DNA of 64,000 nt from contig CADAGX010000005.1 of the NCBI GenBank assembly GCA_902787575.1, forward strand, positions 55,826-119,825, in the 5' to 3' direction. The notes beneath the pieces were generated by a model that was not told the DNA's origin, ran no database searches, and saw only the letters and a list, made by a program, of their open reading frames with translations. This DNA comes from an uncultured Bacteroidales bacterium (GTDB lineage: Bacteria > Bacteroidota > Bacteroidia > Bacteroidales > Bacteroidaceae). Each line of letters opens with the position of its first letter. Within the stretch, counting starts at the first letter, position 1. Position numbers and translations under genes: made by a program. This document shows positions 26,104 to 35,858 of the stretch, piece by piece.

Positions 26104-27871
26104 GACTATAAACGAGGCGGGCCGCCGTTTGGCCCAGTTGATAGAACGGGAGGAGATTCCATTCGAGGGCGAGGCTGTCGTCTTCGTGGGCGCCCTGGGT
26201 ATCTGCGTGCGGCGCATGGCAGAAATGGTGCACGACAAATATACAGACCCCGCAGTCGTCTGTGTGGATACTACGGGCCGTTACGTCATTCCCGTGCTAA
26301 GCGGTCACGTGGGTGGCGCCAACGAACTGGCACGCCAGATTGCGCTCGTCACCGGCGGCGAGGCCGTAATCACCACGCAAAGCGACAATCTCGGGCTGTG
26401 GCCTTTGGACACGTTGGCCCGGACGAATGGCTGGGGCATGACGCGCCTAAGCCGTGCGGCCATGAACCGTGCGATTGCCACTTTCGTTGGCCAGCGACCC
26501 ACGGCGCTCGTGGTGGAATGCAACGATGCCGGAGCCCGCAGGATGACAGACAATCTGCCGCAGCACGTCAGCCTCTTTCGCAATTACGCAGACTATAAGG
26601 CCGCAGTGCGCAGTGGAGCGGCCTTCGAATTGCTTCTCATCGTGTCGCATCGATGCTACCCCGCGTCGGACGTCCCGACGCTGCAGTACTTTCCACGCTG
26701 TCTGCACCTCGGCATCGGATGCCAGAAGGATGCGCCCGTAGAGATTGCCCCGCAGTTGCTTGCAGAACTACGTGCGGCAGGCTACGCGCCAGAGGCCATC
26801 GCCACCATCGCCACGATAGAACTGAAGCAGCACGAGCCGTTGCTCCTCGCCCTCTCGCAGGCCATGCCGTGGGCTATGGTGCGTATTTACCCGTCCTCTG
26901 AACTGGCCAAAATAAAAATCCCGAACCCCAGTCAGAAAGTTTTCGAAGTGACGGGCTGCTACGGCGTGGCCGAGGCCAGTGCAAAAGCACACGACATACA
27001 CTCGAGACTCGTGGTCGAAAAACAGAAAGGCAGCCTTTCGCAGAACGGAAAGATAAGCCACTACACCTATGCCCTGGCCGAGGATGCTGCAGCGGTGCGG
27101 CAGGGACACATCGAGATAGTGGGTGCCGGCCCTGGCGACCCTGAGTTGGTGAGCGTGCGCGGCCGCCACTTTCTGGAGCAGGCAGACCTCATACTCTACG
27201 CCGGAAGTCTCGTTCCGCGACAGTTGACAGCCTGCGCCAAGCCCGGTGCAGTCGTCCGTAACAGCGCCACCCTGAACCTCGAAGAGCAGTTCCAGCTGAT
27301 GAAGGAGCATTACGACCGCGGAAATCTGATCGTGCGCCTTCATACCGGAGATCCCTGCATCTACGGGGCTATCCAAGAACAGATGGCACTGTTCGATGCA
27401 CACGACATGGATTATCACATCACGCCCGGCATCAGCAGTTTTCTGGCGGCGGCGGCCGAGTTGCGCAGCCAGTTTACGATTCCCGAGGAGTGCCAGACCA
27501 TAATCTTAACGCGCGGAGAAGGACGCACGCCCATGCCGGAGCGCGAGAAACTCCACATGCTCGCCGTGCATCAGAGCACAATGTGCATTTTTCTCTCGGC
27601 AACTCTGGTGCGGCAGGTGCAAGACGAACTTTTGGCGGGTGGATATGCGCCTGAGACGCCTGTGGCCGTCTGCCACAAGCTTACGTGGCCCGGCCAGCAA
27701 ATCTTCCGAGGCGAACTCCGAAACTTGGCACAGATGGTGGAGGAGCAGGGACTCACGCTGACGACGCTTATTATCGTCGGAAAGGCGGTTGACAATCGTG
27801 AGGGGCTGAGTCGCCTCTACGATAGCAAGTTTACTCATTTGTTTAGGAAGGGCGGCACGGCCGAATCGTAA
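26090..27871 (+). CDS. fused CbiG lactone hydrolase and precorrin-4 C11-methyltransferase (CobM/CbiF)
   Basis: 593 aa. Residues 1-~330 are CbiG: AVVFVGALGICVRRMAE, VIPVLSGHVGGANELARQ, LHLGIGCQKDAP, then IYPSSELAKIKIPNPS. This part opens the ring-A delta-lactone and releases acetaldehyde in the anaerobic route. From ~343 it is CobM/CbiF: IEIVGAGPGDPELVSVRG, LHTGDPCIYGAIQEQM, TPGISSFLAAAAELRSQF, TILTRGEG-like ILTRGEGRTPMPE, GKAVDNREGLSRLYD, which methylates C11. The two act on consecutive intermediates (methylation of factor IV, then lactone opening), so direct hand-over is plausible. Presence of CbiG and CbiK-type chelatase marks the anaerobic, early-cobalt pathway. Confidence 0.93.
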   Translation: MIRFETINEAGRRLAQLIEREEIPFEGEAVVFVGALGICVRRMAEMVHDKYTDPAVVCVDTTGRYVIPVLSGHVGGANELARQIALVTGGEAVITTQSDNLGLWPLDTLARTNGWGMTRLSRAAMNRAIATFVGQRPTALVVECNDAGARRMTDNLPQHVSLFRNYADYKAAVRSGAAFELLLIVSHRCYPASDVPTLQYFPRCLHLGIGCQKDAPVEIAPQLLAELRAAGYAPEAIATIATIELKQHEPLLLALSQAMPWAMVRIYPSSELAKIKIPNPSQKVFEVTGCYGVAEASAKAHDIHSRLVVEKQKGSLSQNGKISHYTYALAEDAAAVRQGHIEIVGAGPGDPELVSVRGRHFLEQADLILYAGSLVPRQLTACAKPGAVVRNSATLNLEEQFQLMKEHYDRGNLIVRLHTGDPCIYGAIQEQMALFDAHDMDYHITPGISSFLAAAAELRSQFTIPEECQTIILTRGEGRTPMPEREKLHMLAVHQSTMCIFLSATLVRQVQDELLAGGYAPETPVAVCHKLTWPGQQIFRGELRNLAQMVEEQGLTLTTLIIVGKAVDNREGLSRLYDSKFTHLFRKGGTAES

Positions 27872-27872
27872 G

Positions 27873-29660
27873 ATGATACTGGTATTCGGAGGAACCACAG
27901 AAGGGCGTTTGGCCGCCGAAGTCTGCGAGGCAGCGGGCAAGACGTACTATTATTCCACTCGAGGCAGTGGGCAGGACGTGCCTTTGGTGCACGGCCAAAG
28001 GCTGACGGGTGGCATGACGGCCGCCGAAATCCGGCACTTTGTGCAGGAGCGTGGCGTACGATGTATCGTGGATGCAGCGCATCCGTTTGCAGAGGAATTG
28101 CACCGTGCTGTCGCAGAGGCGGGTGTGCCGGTGGTGCGATTGCAGCGCGAGCTTGGCGAGCCGACGGAGGGCGTTACGTATTGCTGCGACGTGGAGGAGG
28201 CGCTCGAACGCTTGCTGGCCGAGCCGGCAAGGCGGCTGCTTGCGCTTACTGGCGTCAAGAGCATCGAAAAGCTGGCGCCATATTGGCGGCAGCACACGAC
28301 GTTCTTCCGGATCCTGAACCGCCCGGAGAGCCTGCGGCGTGCGAGCGAGGCTGGTTTTCCAGCGGAGCAACTTCTGTATTACGACGAAGAACTTTCCTTG
28401 CCGACGACGGACGAAGAAGCGGAACTGATGCAGCGGATAGGCTGCGATGTCGTGCTGACAAAGCAGAGCGGAGCGAACGGAGGTCTCGAAGCAAAGACGG
28501 AGGCTGCGAAGCGTCTGGGACTGCGATGCTTGGTGATTGAGCCACCGAGGCTGCCGGAAGCGTGGACGTATGTGACGGGGAAGCATGGGCTAAGGAGGGA
28601 GATAGAGAGAAAGGTGCCTGAGTTTTTCGAGCTGAAGACGGGCCTTACTACGGGGACTTGCGCGCAGGCGGCGACAAAAGCGGCGCTGGTGTCGCTGTTG
28701 AGTGGGGCGGAAGTGGAGGCTGTGACGGTGTTGATGCCGTGCGGAGAGCGTGTGAGCGTGGAGGTGGAGCCTGAGGGGAGCGGCGCTGCGTCGGTTGTAA
28801 AGTGTTGGAGCGACGACCCGGATGTGACGCGCGGGTGCAGGGTAAGGGCAGAAGTGGCCTTTCTGGAACGGGGCGCGAAGGGTGTGAGATTCGAGCGCGG
28901 ACGTGGCGTGGGCGTTGCGACGTTGGAGGGACTTGGGATTCCCGTGGGAGAGGTTGCGGTGAGCGTTGCGGTAAGGAAGGCAATTGAGGCGGAAGTGAAA
29001 GGGATGACGGAGCGGGGCGTGAGGGTTCGGCTTTCGATAGAGAACGGCGAAGTGTTGGCGCGGCAGACGTTCAACGGCAGAGTTGGAGTGGAGGGCGGTC
29101 TGAGTATTATCGGGACGTCGGGCGTGGTGATTCCGTTCAGCAACGAAGCGTTCGTGGAGAGCATTGGAAGGGAGATGGAAGTGGCGGCGGCAAATTATCG
29201 GAGCGAAAGCGGAGCAAGAACGGAGGGAGAACGGAGGGGCATCGGACTTGCTTCGGGGAAAATGGGCGAGGAAATGTTGCTGCGCGAGGAGCCTGATTTG
29301 TGGGTGATTCACTATGGGAATTTTGTGGGCGCGGCGCTCAGGAAGGCGTACGAGGTGGGTTTTCGTCGCGTGGTGCTCGGCATAATGATAGGGAAGGCTG
29401 TGAAACTGGCGGCTGGCAACCTTGACACGCATTCGCACAAGGTGTCGATGGACAAGGATTTTCTGGTGAGAGTGGCGGAAAGCGTGGGTGTCGGGGATGC
29501 GCGGCAGCGTGTGGAGGGAATACGGATGGCGCGTGAGCTTTGGGGCTGTATGCCGCCGGAATTTTTTGAGCGACTGCGGGAACTCTGCCAGCAGCATTGC
29601 AGGGAGGTGTTTCCGACGGGTGAAATTGTAATTAGGATGTTATGCGACAGAGAGATGTAA
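27873..29660 (+). CDS. fused precorrin-6A reductase (CbiJ/CobK) and C1-methyltransferase (CbiD)
   Basis: 595 aa, starting one base after the previous stop. Residues 1-~245 are CbiJ: MILVFGGTTEGRLAAEV, RCIVDAAHPFAEELHRAV, RLLALTGVKSIEKL, VLTKQSGANGGLEAKTEAA. It reduces the ring with NADPH. From ~251, LKTGLTTGTCAQAATKAALVSL is the CbiD signature, followed by GRGVGVATLEGLGIPVGE and GIMIGKAVKLAAGNLDTHSHK; CbiD methylates C1 in the anaerobic pathway. The CbiD half uses more G-ending and AGG/GGG codons than the genes upstream, so the fusion point coincides roughly with a change in base use. It overlaps the permease gene by 19 bases. Confidence 0.93.
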   Translation: MILVFGGTTEGRLAAEVCEAAGKTYYYSTRGSGQDVPLVHGQRLTGGMTAAEIRHFVQERGVRCIVDAAHPFAEELHRAVAEAGVPVVRLQRELGEPTEGVTYCCDVEEALERLLAEPARRLLALTGVKSIEKLAPYWRQHTTFFRILNRPESLRRASEAGFPAEQLLYYDEELSLPTTDEEAELMQRIGCDVVLTKQSGANGGLEAKTEAAKRLGLRCLVIEPPRLPEAWTYVTGKHGLRREIERKVPEFFELKTGLTTGTCAQAATKAALVSLLSGAEVEAVTVLMPCGERVSVEVEPEGSGAASVVKCWSDDPDVTRGCRVRAEVAFLERGAKGVRFERGRGVGVATLEGLGIPVGEVAVSVAVRKAIEAEVKGMTERGVRVRLSIENGEVLARQTFNGRVGVEGGLSIIGTSGVVIPFSNEAFVESIGREMEVAAANYRSESGARTEGERRGIGLASGKMGEEMLLREEPDLWVIHYGNFVGAALRKAYEVGFRRVVLGIMIGKAVKLAAGNLDTHSHKVSMDKDFLVRVAESVGVGDARQRVEGIRMARELWGCMPPEFFERLRELCQQHCREVFPTGEIVIRMLCDREM

Positions 29661-30679
29661 CGTTATTTTTGCTGGCGGCAAGCATTCCGTTGCTGGGAAT
29701 GCTGAATCTGGCCGTGGGTTCGGTGGGCATTCCGTGGAGTGCGGTGTGGCGGATTCTGATGGGCGACGAGGGGACGGACGAGGTGTGGCGCAACATTGTG
29801 CTGGGGACTCGTTTGCCGCAGACGCTGACGGCAGTGGCGTGCGGTGCTTCGTTGTCGGTGGCGGGACTGGAGATGCAGACCGTTTTCAGAAATCCGCTGG
29901 CGGGACCTTCGGTGCTGGGCATCAGCAGTGCGGCTTCGCTGGGTGTGGCTTTTGTGGTCTTACTGAGCGGTGCTTTGGGCGGCGGGTTCCTGTGGCGTTT
30001 TGGTGTGCTGGGGAATGCGGCTCTGACGCTGGCAGCTGCTGTTGGCGCGCTGGCTGTGATGGGCCTCATGGTGTTTCTCTCGCGGCGTGTGGAGGGAAAT
30101 GCGACGCTGCTGGTGGCTGGTGTGCTGATAGGCTACATTGCGACGGCTGTGACGGGTGTGCTGAAATCTTTTGCGAGCGAGGAGAATCTGCACTCGTTTG
30201 TGGTGTGGGGGTTGGGCTCGTTCTCGCGTGTGACGGGCGGCCAAGTGGGTGTGTTTGTCGGGCTGTCGGGTGTGTTTGTGGCTGCGTCGCTGTTGCTGGC
30301 TAAGCCGTTGAACCTGCTGTTGCTGGGCGAACGCTACGCGGCGAACTTGGGACTGAACGTGCGACGTGCGCGAATGTGGTGTATCGGCTCTGCCGGTGTG
30401 CTGACGGCGGTGGCGACGGCGTACTGCGGGCCTGTGATGTTTCTGGGTCTGGCTGTGCCGCATATCTGCCGTGGCTTGCTGGGTACGGAGGACCACCGCG
30501 TGCTGCTGCCTGCGTCGTTGGGTTGCGGAGCATCGATGGCTCTGCTTTGTAACTTGCTGGCGCGGCTGCCGGGATTTGAAGGCACGCTGCCGGTGAATTC
30601 CGTGACGGCACTGACGGGCGCGCCCGTGGCACTGTGGGTGCTACTGAGGAGAAAGAAGGGTGGCGGCGGCAACGTGTGA
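29642..30679 (+). CDS. btuC: FecCD-type permease, probable BtuC
   Basis: 345 aa, about ten hydrophobic helices. Family motifs: LGTRLPQTLTAVACGASLSVAGLEMQ (residues ~52-77), RNPLAGPSVLGISSAASLGV, VVWGLGSFS, and GPVMFLGLAVPHICRGLLG, the loop that contacts the ATPase. It would move corrinoid from BtuF into the cytoplasm. The start lies inside the end of the CbiJ-CbiD gene (19-base overlap). No BtuD-like ATPase follows here or anywhere in the window, so the energising subunit must be encoded elsewhere. A heme or siderophore permease is possible from fold alone; context favours B12. Confidence 0.88.
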   Translation: MRQRDVTLFLLAASIPLLGMLNLAVGSVGIPWSAVWRILMGDEGTDEVWRNIVLGTRLPQTLTAVACGASLSVAGLEMQTVFRNPLAGPSVLGISSAASLGVAFVVLLSGALGGGFLWRFGVLGNAALTLAAAVGALAVMGLMVFLSRRVEGNATLLVAGVLIGYIATAVTGVLKSFASEENLHSFVVWGLGSFSRVTGGQVGVFVGLSGVFVAASLLLAKPLNLLLLGERYAANLGLNVRRARMWCIGSAGVLTAVATAYCGPVMFLGLAVPHICRGLLGTEDHRVLLPASLGCGASMALLCNLLARLPGFEGTLPVNSVTALTGAPVALWVLLRRKKGGGGNV

Positions 30680-30752
30680 AAAAGAATGCGCGAGCGGATG
30701 AGTGGCTCGCTGATGGGACAGAAAAATGGATATAATAAATAAGGTATAGGGA

Positions 30753-32342
30753 ATGATAATATTGATTACAGGCGGTCAGCGCTCGGGCAAGAGCACGTAT
30801 GCCGAGCGGCGTGCGCTGTCGCTGAGTCCGCGTCCTGTGTATATGGCCACGGCGCGCATTTGGGACGACGAGTTTGGCGAGCGGGTGAAGAAGCACCAGG
30901 CGCGGCGCGGGCCGGAGTGGACGAACATAGAGGAAGAGCGCTGGCTGAGCCGCCACGACGTGACGGGTAGGGTGGTGCTGGTGGACTGCTGTACGCTGTG
31001 GGCGACGAATTTCTTCTACGAAGGCGAAGGGCAGGAGCCGAGCGTTGAGCGGGCGCTGGCGCAACTGCGCGAGGAGTTTGACCGCCTGACGCAGCAGGAT
31101 GCCACGTTCCTGTTTGTGACGAACGAGATTGGGTGCGGCGGCGTGAGCGAGAATGCGGCGCAGCGAAAGTTTACGGACCTGCTGGGATGGTTTAATCAGT
31201 ACGTGGCGGCGAGGGCCGATGAGGTGGTGCTGCTGGTGTCGGGTGTGGCCGTAACCGTGAAGGCGGCTAAGAGGACAGGTGGCATGACGCCGACTGAACC
31301 GATAATGGACGACGCGCAGCTGGCTGCGGCGCTGCGGGCGAAAATAGACAACCTCAACAAGCCAAAGGGCTCGCTTGGGCGGCTGGAAAGCCTGGCGCTG
31401 CAGGTGGGAATGATACAGCGTACGCTGGAGCCGCGGCTGACGCATCCGTGCCACATCCTGTTCGGCGGCGACCACGGCGTTGAGCGCGAGGGCGTTTCGG
31501 CGTCGCCTCGCGAGGTTACTTGGCAGCAGATGAAAAACTACGGGCGCGGTGGTGGCGGCGTGAATATGTTTTGTAGGCAGCACGGCTTTGCTCTTCGCGT
31601 GGTGGACGTGGGCGTGGACTATGATTTCGACGCGGCGGAGTGCCCGCACATCATAGACCGTAAGGTGGCGCACGGGACGAAGAATTTCTGCCATGAGGCT
31701 GCGATGAGCCACGAGGAGTGGGCGAGGGCGCTGGCCGTGGGCGCTGAGCAAGTGGACGCGTGCCACGGGGAAGGCTGCAATGTTATTTGTTTTGGCGAGA
31801 TGGGCGTGGGAAATACTTCGGCCAGCAGCGTGCTGATGCACCTGCTGTTGGGCATCCCGCTGGCTGAATGTGTGGGCGCTGGCAGCGGTCTTGACGCGAC
31901 GGGCGTGCGGCACAAACGCGAGGTGCTGGAGCAGGCGGTGAGAAACTGGAAAGCTGCGGCCGGAAGCGACACGGGCGACGTCAGCCGGATGCTGGCGCAG
32001 TTCTGCGGCTTCGAGATGGCGGCGGCCATCGGCGGCATGCTGCGTGCGGCGGAATGGCGCATGGTGGTGCTGGTGGATGGCTTCATCATGACGGCCTGTA
32101 TGCTGGCGGCGTGGCGGCTGCGGCCGAGCGTGATGGATTTCGCTGTGTTCGGCCATTGCGGCGACGAAGGAGGGCACCGCCGCATGCTGGAGGCGATGGG
32201 CGCTGAGCCGCTCTTGCGGCTAAACTTGCGGCTGGGCGAAGGAACCGGTGCGCTGTGTGCCTATCCGCTGGTGGTGTCGGCAGTGAATATGTTGAATGAA
32301 ATGGATAATTTCAGCCATGCAGGGATTACAAAATACTTTTAA
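30753..32342 (+). CDS. fused adenosylcobinamide kinase/guanylyltransferase (CobU) and DMB phosphoribosyltransferase (CobT)
   Basis: 529 aa. Residues 1-~180 are CobU: P-loop GGQRSGKST (7-15), VKKHQARRGPEW with the His expected to carry GMP, LVDCCTLWATNF, FVTNEIGCGGV. From ~190 it is CobT: LNKPKGSLGRLE, HILFGGDHGVEREGVSASP, GEMGVGNTSASSVL, GAGSGLDATGV, and LRLGEGTGA with the catalytic Glu. CobU activates adenosylcobinamide to its GDP form and CobT makes alpha-ribazole phosphate, the two substrates that CobS (next gene) joins. The fusion thus pairs the two branches of nucleotide-loop assembly. A 73-base gap with a small GCGAGC/GCTCGC hairpin separates it from the permease. Confidence 0.95.
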   Translation: MIILITGGQRSGKSTYAERRALSLSPRPVYMATARIWDDEFGERVKKHQARRGPEWTNIEEERWLSRHDVTGRVVLVDCCTLWATNFFYEGEGQEPSVERALAQLREEFDRLTQQDATFLFVTNEIGCGGVSENAAQRKFTDLLGWFNQYVAARADEVVLLVSGVAVTVKAAKRTGGMTPTEPIMDDAQLAAALRAKIDNLNKPKGSLGRLESLALQVGMIQRTLEPRLTHPCHILFGGDHGVEREGVSASPREVTWQQMKNYGRGGGGVNMFCRQHGFALRVVDVGVDYDFDAAECPHIIDRKVAHGTKNFCHEAAMSHEEWARALAVGAEQVDACHGEGCNVICFGEMGVGNTSASSVLMHLLLGIPLAECVGAGSGLDATGVRHKREVLEQAVRNWKAAAGSDTGDVSRMLAQFCGFEMAAAIGGMLRAAEWRMVVLVDGFIMTACMLAAWRLRPSVMDFAVFGHCGDEGGHRRMLEAMGAEPLLRLNLRLGEGTGALCAYPLVVSAVNMLNEMDNFSHAGITKYF

Positions 32343-33093
32343 GCGTGTGGCGGCTGCCGTGATGTTCTTTACGCGGCTGCCGTTGTGGCGCGTTGTGAAG
32401 GTGGAAAGTCGGTACTTTGAACGTGTGGTACCGCTGTGGCCGTTGGCCGGTTGGCTGACTGGCAGCGTGTCGGCACTGACGTGCTGGGCCGGGTTGTGGG
32501 TAGGACTGACGGCCAGCGTGGCGACGCTGCTGGCCATACTGGCGCGGACGCTGCTGACAGGAGCGCTGCATGAGGACGGACTGGCCGACTTCTGCGACGG
32601 AATGGGCGGCGGCACGGACCGCGATTCCACGCTTCGCATTATGAAAGATTCGCACATCGGCACGTACGGCGTGCTGGGACTGGTGTTTTACGAACTGCTG
32701 CTGTGGCAGACGCTGAGCGCGCTGGTGGGCCGCGGCATGTCGCCGCTGATGCTGCTGGCCGGCGACGCGCTGGCCAAGTGGTTTGCCTCGACGATGCTCT
32801 ACTTCCTGCCTTACGCGCGCAACGCTGCGGAGGCTAAAAACCGACTGGTGTACGTGCGGACGCCGTGGAGCGAAAGGCTGATGAGCCTGCTGCTGGGCGT
32901 GGCACCGATGGCGCTGGTGTGGCGTGAGGCGAGTGTGGTGGGAGTGGTGATGGCTGCCGCGGCTCTCTGGCTGATGGTGACGTGGATGCGTCGGCGTCTG
33001 GCAGGCTACACGGGCGATTGCTGCGGCGCTACGTTTCTGGTGGTGGAACTGGTGTTTTATGTGACGTTACTGACGGAGAGATGCATGAGATGA
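32317..33093 (+). CDS. cobS: adenosylcobinamide-GDP ribazoletransferase (cobalamin synthase)
   Basis: 258 aa integral membrane protein. Motifs: FTRLPLWRV near the N-terminus, GALHEDGLADFCDGMGGGTD (Mg-binding acidic cluster), RIMKDSHIGTYGVLGLV, and AGYTGDCCGAT near the C-terminus. It joins adenosylcobinamide-GDP and alpha-ribazole (phosphate) in the inner membrane. I prefer the ATG at 32317 (MQGLQNTFKRVAAAV); an in-frame ATG at 32296 would add seven residues and lengthen the overlap with CobT. It ends in an ATGA overlap with cbiA. Confidence 0.94.
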   Translation: MQGLQNTFKRVAAAVMFFTRLPLWRVVKVESRYFERVVPLWPLAGWLTGSVSALTCWAGLWVGLTASVATLLAILARTLLTGALHEDGLADFCDGMGGGTDRDSTLRIMKDSHIGTYGVLGLVFYELLLWQTLSALVGRGMSPLMLLAGDALAKWFASTMLYFLPYARNAAEAKNRLVYVRTPWSERLMSLLLGVAPMALVWREASVVGVVMAAAALWLMVTWMRRRLAGYTGDCCGATFLVVELVFYVTLLTERCMR

Positions 33094-34415
33094 TAATTGC
33101 AGCTGCCTCGTCGGGCAGCGGGAAAACGACGTTCAGTCTGGGATTGATGCGAGCGTTGCGGCAGCGGGGGCTGCGGGTGCAGCCCTTCAAGTGCGGGCCG
33201 GACTACATAGACCCGATGTTTCACCGGCAGGCTGCGGGCTGCGAGAGCGTGAACCTGGACACCTATCTGGCATCGGAGGCACACGTGACGGGTCTGTACG
33301 CCCGGCGTGGCGGAGAGGCGGACGTGAGCGTGGTGGAGGGCGTGATGGGTCTGTACGACGGCTACGACGGGGCACGTGGCAGCAGCGGCGCGCTGGCTGC
33401 GCTGTTGGACGTGCCCGTGGTGCTGCTGGTAAACGCACAATCTGTGGCATACAGTGTGGCCGCGTTGATAGCGGGCTTCAGGTCGTTCTGTGCGCCTGTG
33501 ATTGGGCGGCCGGTGCGGCTGGCCGGCGTGGTATTCAACAAGGTGGCGTCCGAGAGTCACTTCCGCAGCCTCGAAATGGCGTGCAGGGACGCCGGTGTGG
33601 CGTGCTTCGGCTACCTGACGAGGAATGATGCGCTGGCTGTGCCGAGTCGCCATTTGGGTTTGACGTTGAGCGCCCGTGAGGAGATGGAGCGGCTGATACA
33701 GCGTGCCGCGGAGGAAGTGGAGCGGCACGTGGATGTAAACCGCCTGCTGGCTGCCACCACATGTGGGCGACGGCCGGCAGAAACGGCGCCTGACGCAGGA
33801 AGCGGAAATCTGCGTGTCTGCGTGGCACGCGATGAGGCTTTCAATTTTACGTACGCAGAGAACCTGCGCGCACTGCAGCAGCTGGGAGACGTGGTTTTCT
33901 TCTCTCCGCTGCGCGACGGCACGCTGCCGCTCTGCGATGCGTTGTACCTGCCGGGCGGATATCCCGAACTGTTTGCCGACCAGTTGACGGCGAATGCCGA
34001 GATGCGACACAGCATTGGCGCGTTTGCTGCGCGTGGCGGGCAGATATTTGCGGAGTGCGGTGGATTTATGTACCTTTGCCGCGAGATAGACGGCAGGGAG
34101 ATGTGCGGCGTTTTCCCCTTCGCGGCCACGATGGAGGGTGCGCGGCTGCATCTGGGCTATAGGCAGTTGGGCGTGATGCGCGGACACGAATTCCACTATT
34201 CGAGCCTCCGCAGTGACGACGGCGCCGGCAACGTGGAGCGCATCGGCGGGCAGCGGACGGCCATGGGACGGGCCGTGGAGACAGCCCTGTACCGACGTTG
34301 GAACACCGTGGCAGGCTATACGCATTGGTACTGGGCGGAGCACCCGTCGTTGCTGCCCTTCGGCAAGGAGACGGGACGCGTGGCAGAATGGATGGCGCAA
34401 GGCCAAAAACTGTGA
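33090..34415 (+). CDS. cbiA: cobyrinate a,c-diamide synthase (CbiA/CobB)
   Basis: 441 aa. P-loop-like SSGSGKTTFSLGLM at the N-terminus, PFKCGPDYIDPMFH, VEGVMGLYDGYDG, then a C-terminal type-1 glutamine amidotransferase domain with ALYLPGGYPELFAD and FAECGGFMYL, whose Cys is the nucleophile, plus GHEFHYS with the paired His. It amidates the a and c carboxyls using ATP and glutamine. The start at 33090 gives an ATGA overlap with cobS and a family-like N-terminus; an in-frame ATG at 33081 is three codons upstream. Confidence 0.95.
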   Translation: MIIAAASSGSGKTTFSLGLMRALRQRGLRVQPFKCGPDYIDPMFHRQAAGCESVNLDTYLASEAHVTGLYARRGGEADVSVVEGVMGLYDGYDGARGSSGALAALLDVPVVLLVNAQSVAYSVAALIAGFRSFCAPVIGRPVRLAGVVFNKVASESHFRSLEMACRDAGVACFGYLTRNDALAVPSRHLGLTLSAREEMERLIQRAAEEVERHVDVNRLLAATTCGRRPAETAPDAGSGNLRVCVARDEAFNFTYAENLRALQQLGDVVFFSPLRDGTLPLCDALYLPGGYPELFADQLTANAEMRHSIGAFAARGGQIFAECGGFMYLCREIDGREMCGVFPFAATMEGARLHLGYRQLGVMRGHEFHYSSLRSDDGAGNVERIGGQRTAMGRAVETALYRRWNTVAGYTHWYWAEHPSLLPFGKETGRVAEWMAQGQKL

Positions 34416-34418
34416 ACT

Positions 34419-35858
34419 ATGAGCGAAGAAAAGAATAAACGGCTGCGGCCGCTGATGCTGGTGGGCACGGGCAGCGACGTGGGAAAGAGCGTGCTCTGCA
34501 CGGCTTTCTGTCGCATCTTCAGGAACGACGGCTACCGGCCGGCGCCCTTCAAGGCGCAGAATATGGCGCTGAACTCGTTTGCCACGAAAGAGGGCTTGGA
34601 AATCGGGCGGGCTCAGGCCGTGCAGGCCGAGGCTTGCGGCATAGAGCCGCAGACCGACATGAACCCGCTGCTGCTGAAGCCCAACTCGGAACACACCACG
34701 CAGGTGGTGCTGCACGGGCGGCCCGTGGGAAACCGCTCGGCGTACGATTATTTCCGTCGCGAGGGCAGGGAGGAGCTGCGAAACGAAGTGTGCGCGGCAT
34801 TCGACCGTCTGGCCGCGTGCTACAATCCCATCGTGATGGAAGGTGCCGGCAGCGTGTCGGAACTGAACTTGCGTGACTCGGACTTGGTAAATATGCCCAT
34901 GGCACGGCACGCAGACGCACGTGTTGTGCTGGTGGCCGACATCGACCGAGGCGGCGTCTTCGCGTCGTGCTACGGCAGCGTGCAGCTGCAAACACCGGAT
35001 GACAGGGCTCGCATCTGCGGCATCATCGTGAATAAATTCCGAGGCGACAGGCGACTCTTTGAGGAGGGACGGCGCATGCTGGAGGATGTGTGCGGCGTGC
35101 CCGTGCTGGGCGTAGTGCCGATGCTGCAGGGACTGGCTGTGGAAGAGGAAGACAGCGTGGCTCTGGAGCACAAGCGGCGCACGCTGCAGGCAGGGAAAGT
35201 GAACGTGGCAGTGGTGCTGCTGCGGCATATCAGCAACTTTACGGACTTCGACACGCTGGAGCGCGACGCGCGCGTGAATCTTTTCTATACTGCCAGCGCG
35301 GAGGACATAGAGGCCGCCGACATCGTTATCCTGCCGGGGACGAAAGCTACACTGGACGACCTCGTGGAGCTGCGACGCTCGGGACTGGCACAGGCCATCC
35401 TGCGTGCCCACGCTGCGGGGCGACAGATAGTGGGCATCTGCGGCGGATTCCAGATGCTGGGACGGCAAGTGACCGACCCGCTGGGCGTGGAAGGCGGCAT
35501 CGCGTGCCTGCCCGGACTGGGACTGCTGCCTGTGGAAACTACAATGCGGGCTGAGAAAAAGACGGAACAGGTGGAATTCCTTTTCCACGGCGAGCTGTGC
35601 CGCGGGTATGAAATACATCAGGGCGTGAGCACGGCGGAGGACGCAGTGGTGGAGGCCGAGCGCTGTATGGGCACCTACGTGCATGGCATACTGGACAATC
35701 GGGCTGTCATAGACTGGCTGCTGGCCGGCAAGACGAAGGATGCGGCGCCCGACGTGAGTGCGGAGGACTTCAAGGAGCAGCAGTACGAGCGGTTGGCTGC
35801 CGAGGTGAGAGCGTGTGTGGACATGAAAATGATATATGATTTCCTGAAATATGACTGA
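34419..35858 (+). CDS. cbiP: cobyric acid synthase (CbiP/CobQ)
   Basis: 479 aa. MLVGTGSDVGKSVLCTAFCR and PFKAQNMALNSF at the N-terminus are the CobQ dethiobiotin-synthetase-like ATP site. MNPLLLKP, MEGAGSVSELNLRDSDLVNM and LVADIDRGGVFAS follow. The C-terminal amidotransferase domain has IVGICGGFQMLGR (nucleophile Cys), GYEIHQG and GTYVHGILDN. It amidates carboxyls b, d, e and g of adenosylcobyrinate diamide. It begins 3 bases after cbiA and its last 8 bases overlap the next gene (ATGACTGA). Confidence 0.96.
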   Translation: MSEEKNKRLRPLMLVGTGSDVGKSVLCTAFCRIFRNDGYRPAPFKAQNMALNSFATKEGLEIGRAQAVQAEACGIEPQTDMNPLLLKPNSEHTTQVVLHGRPVGNRSAYDYFRREGREELRNEVCAAFDRLAACYNPIVMEGAGSVSELNLRDSDLVNMPMARHADARVVLVADIDRGGVFASCYGSVQLQTPDDRARICGIIVNKFRGDRRLFEEGRRMLEDVCGVPVLGVVPMLQGLAVEEEDSVALEHKRRTLQAGKVNVAVVLLRHISNFTDFDTLERDARVNLFYTASAEDIEAADIVILPGTKATLDDLVELRRSGLAQAILRAHAAGRQIVGICGGFQMLGRQVTDPLGVEGGIACLPGLGLLPVETTMRAEKKTEQVEFLFHGELCRGYEIHQGVSTAEDAVVEAERCMGTYVHGILDNRAVIDWLLAGKTKDAAPDVSAEDFKEQQYERLAAEVRACVDMKMIYDFLKYD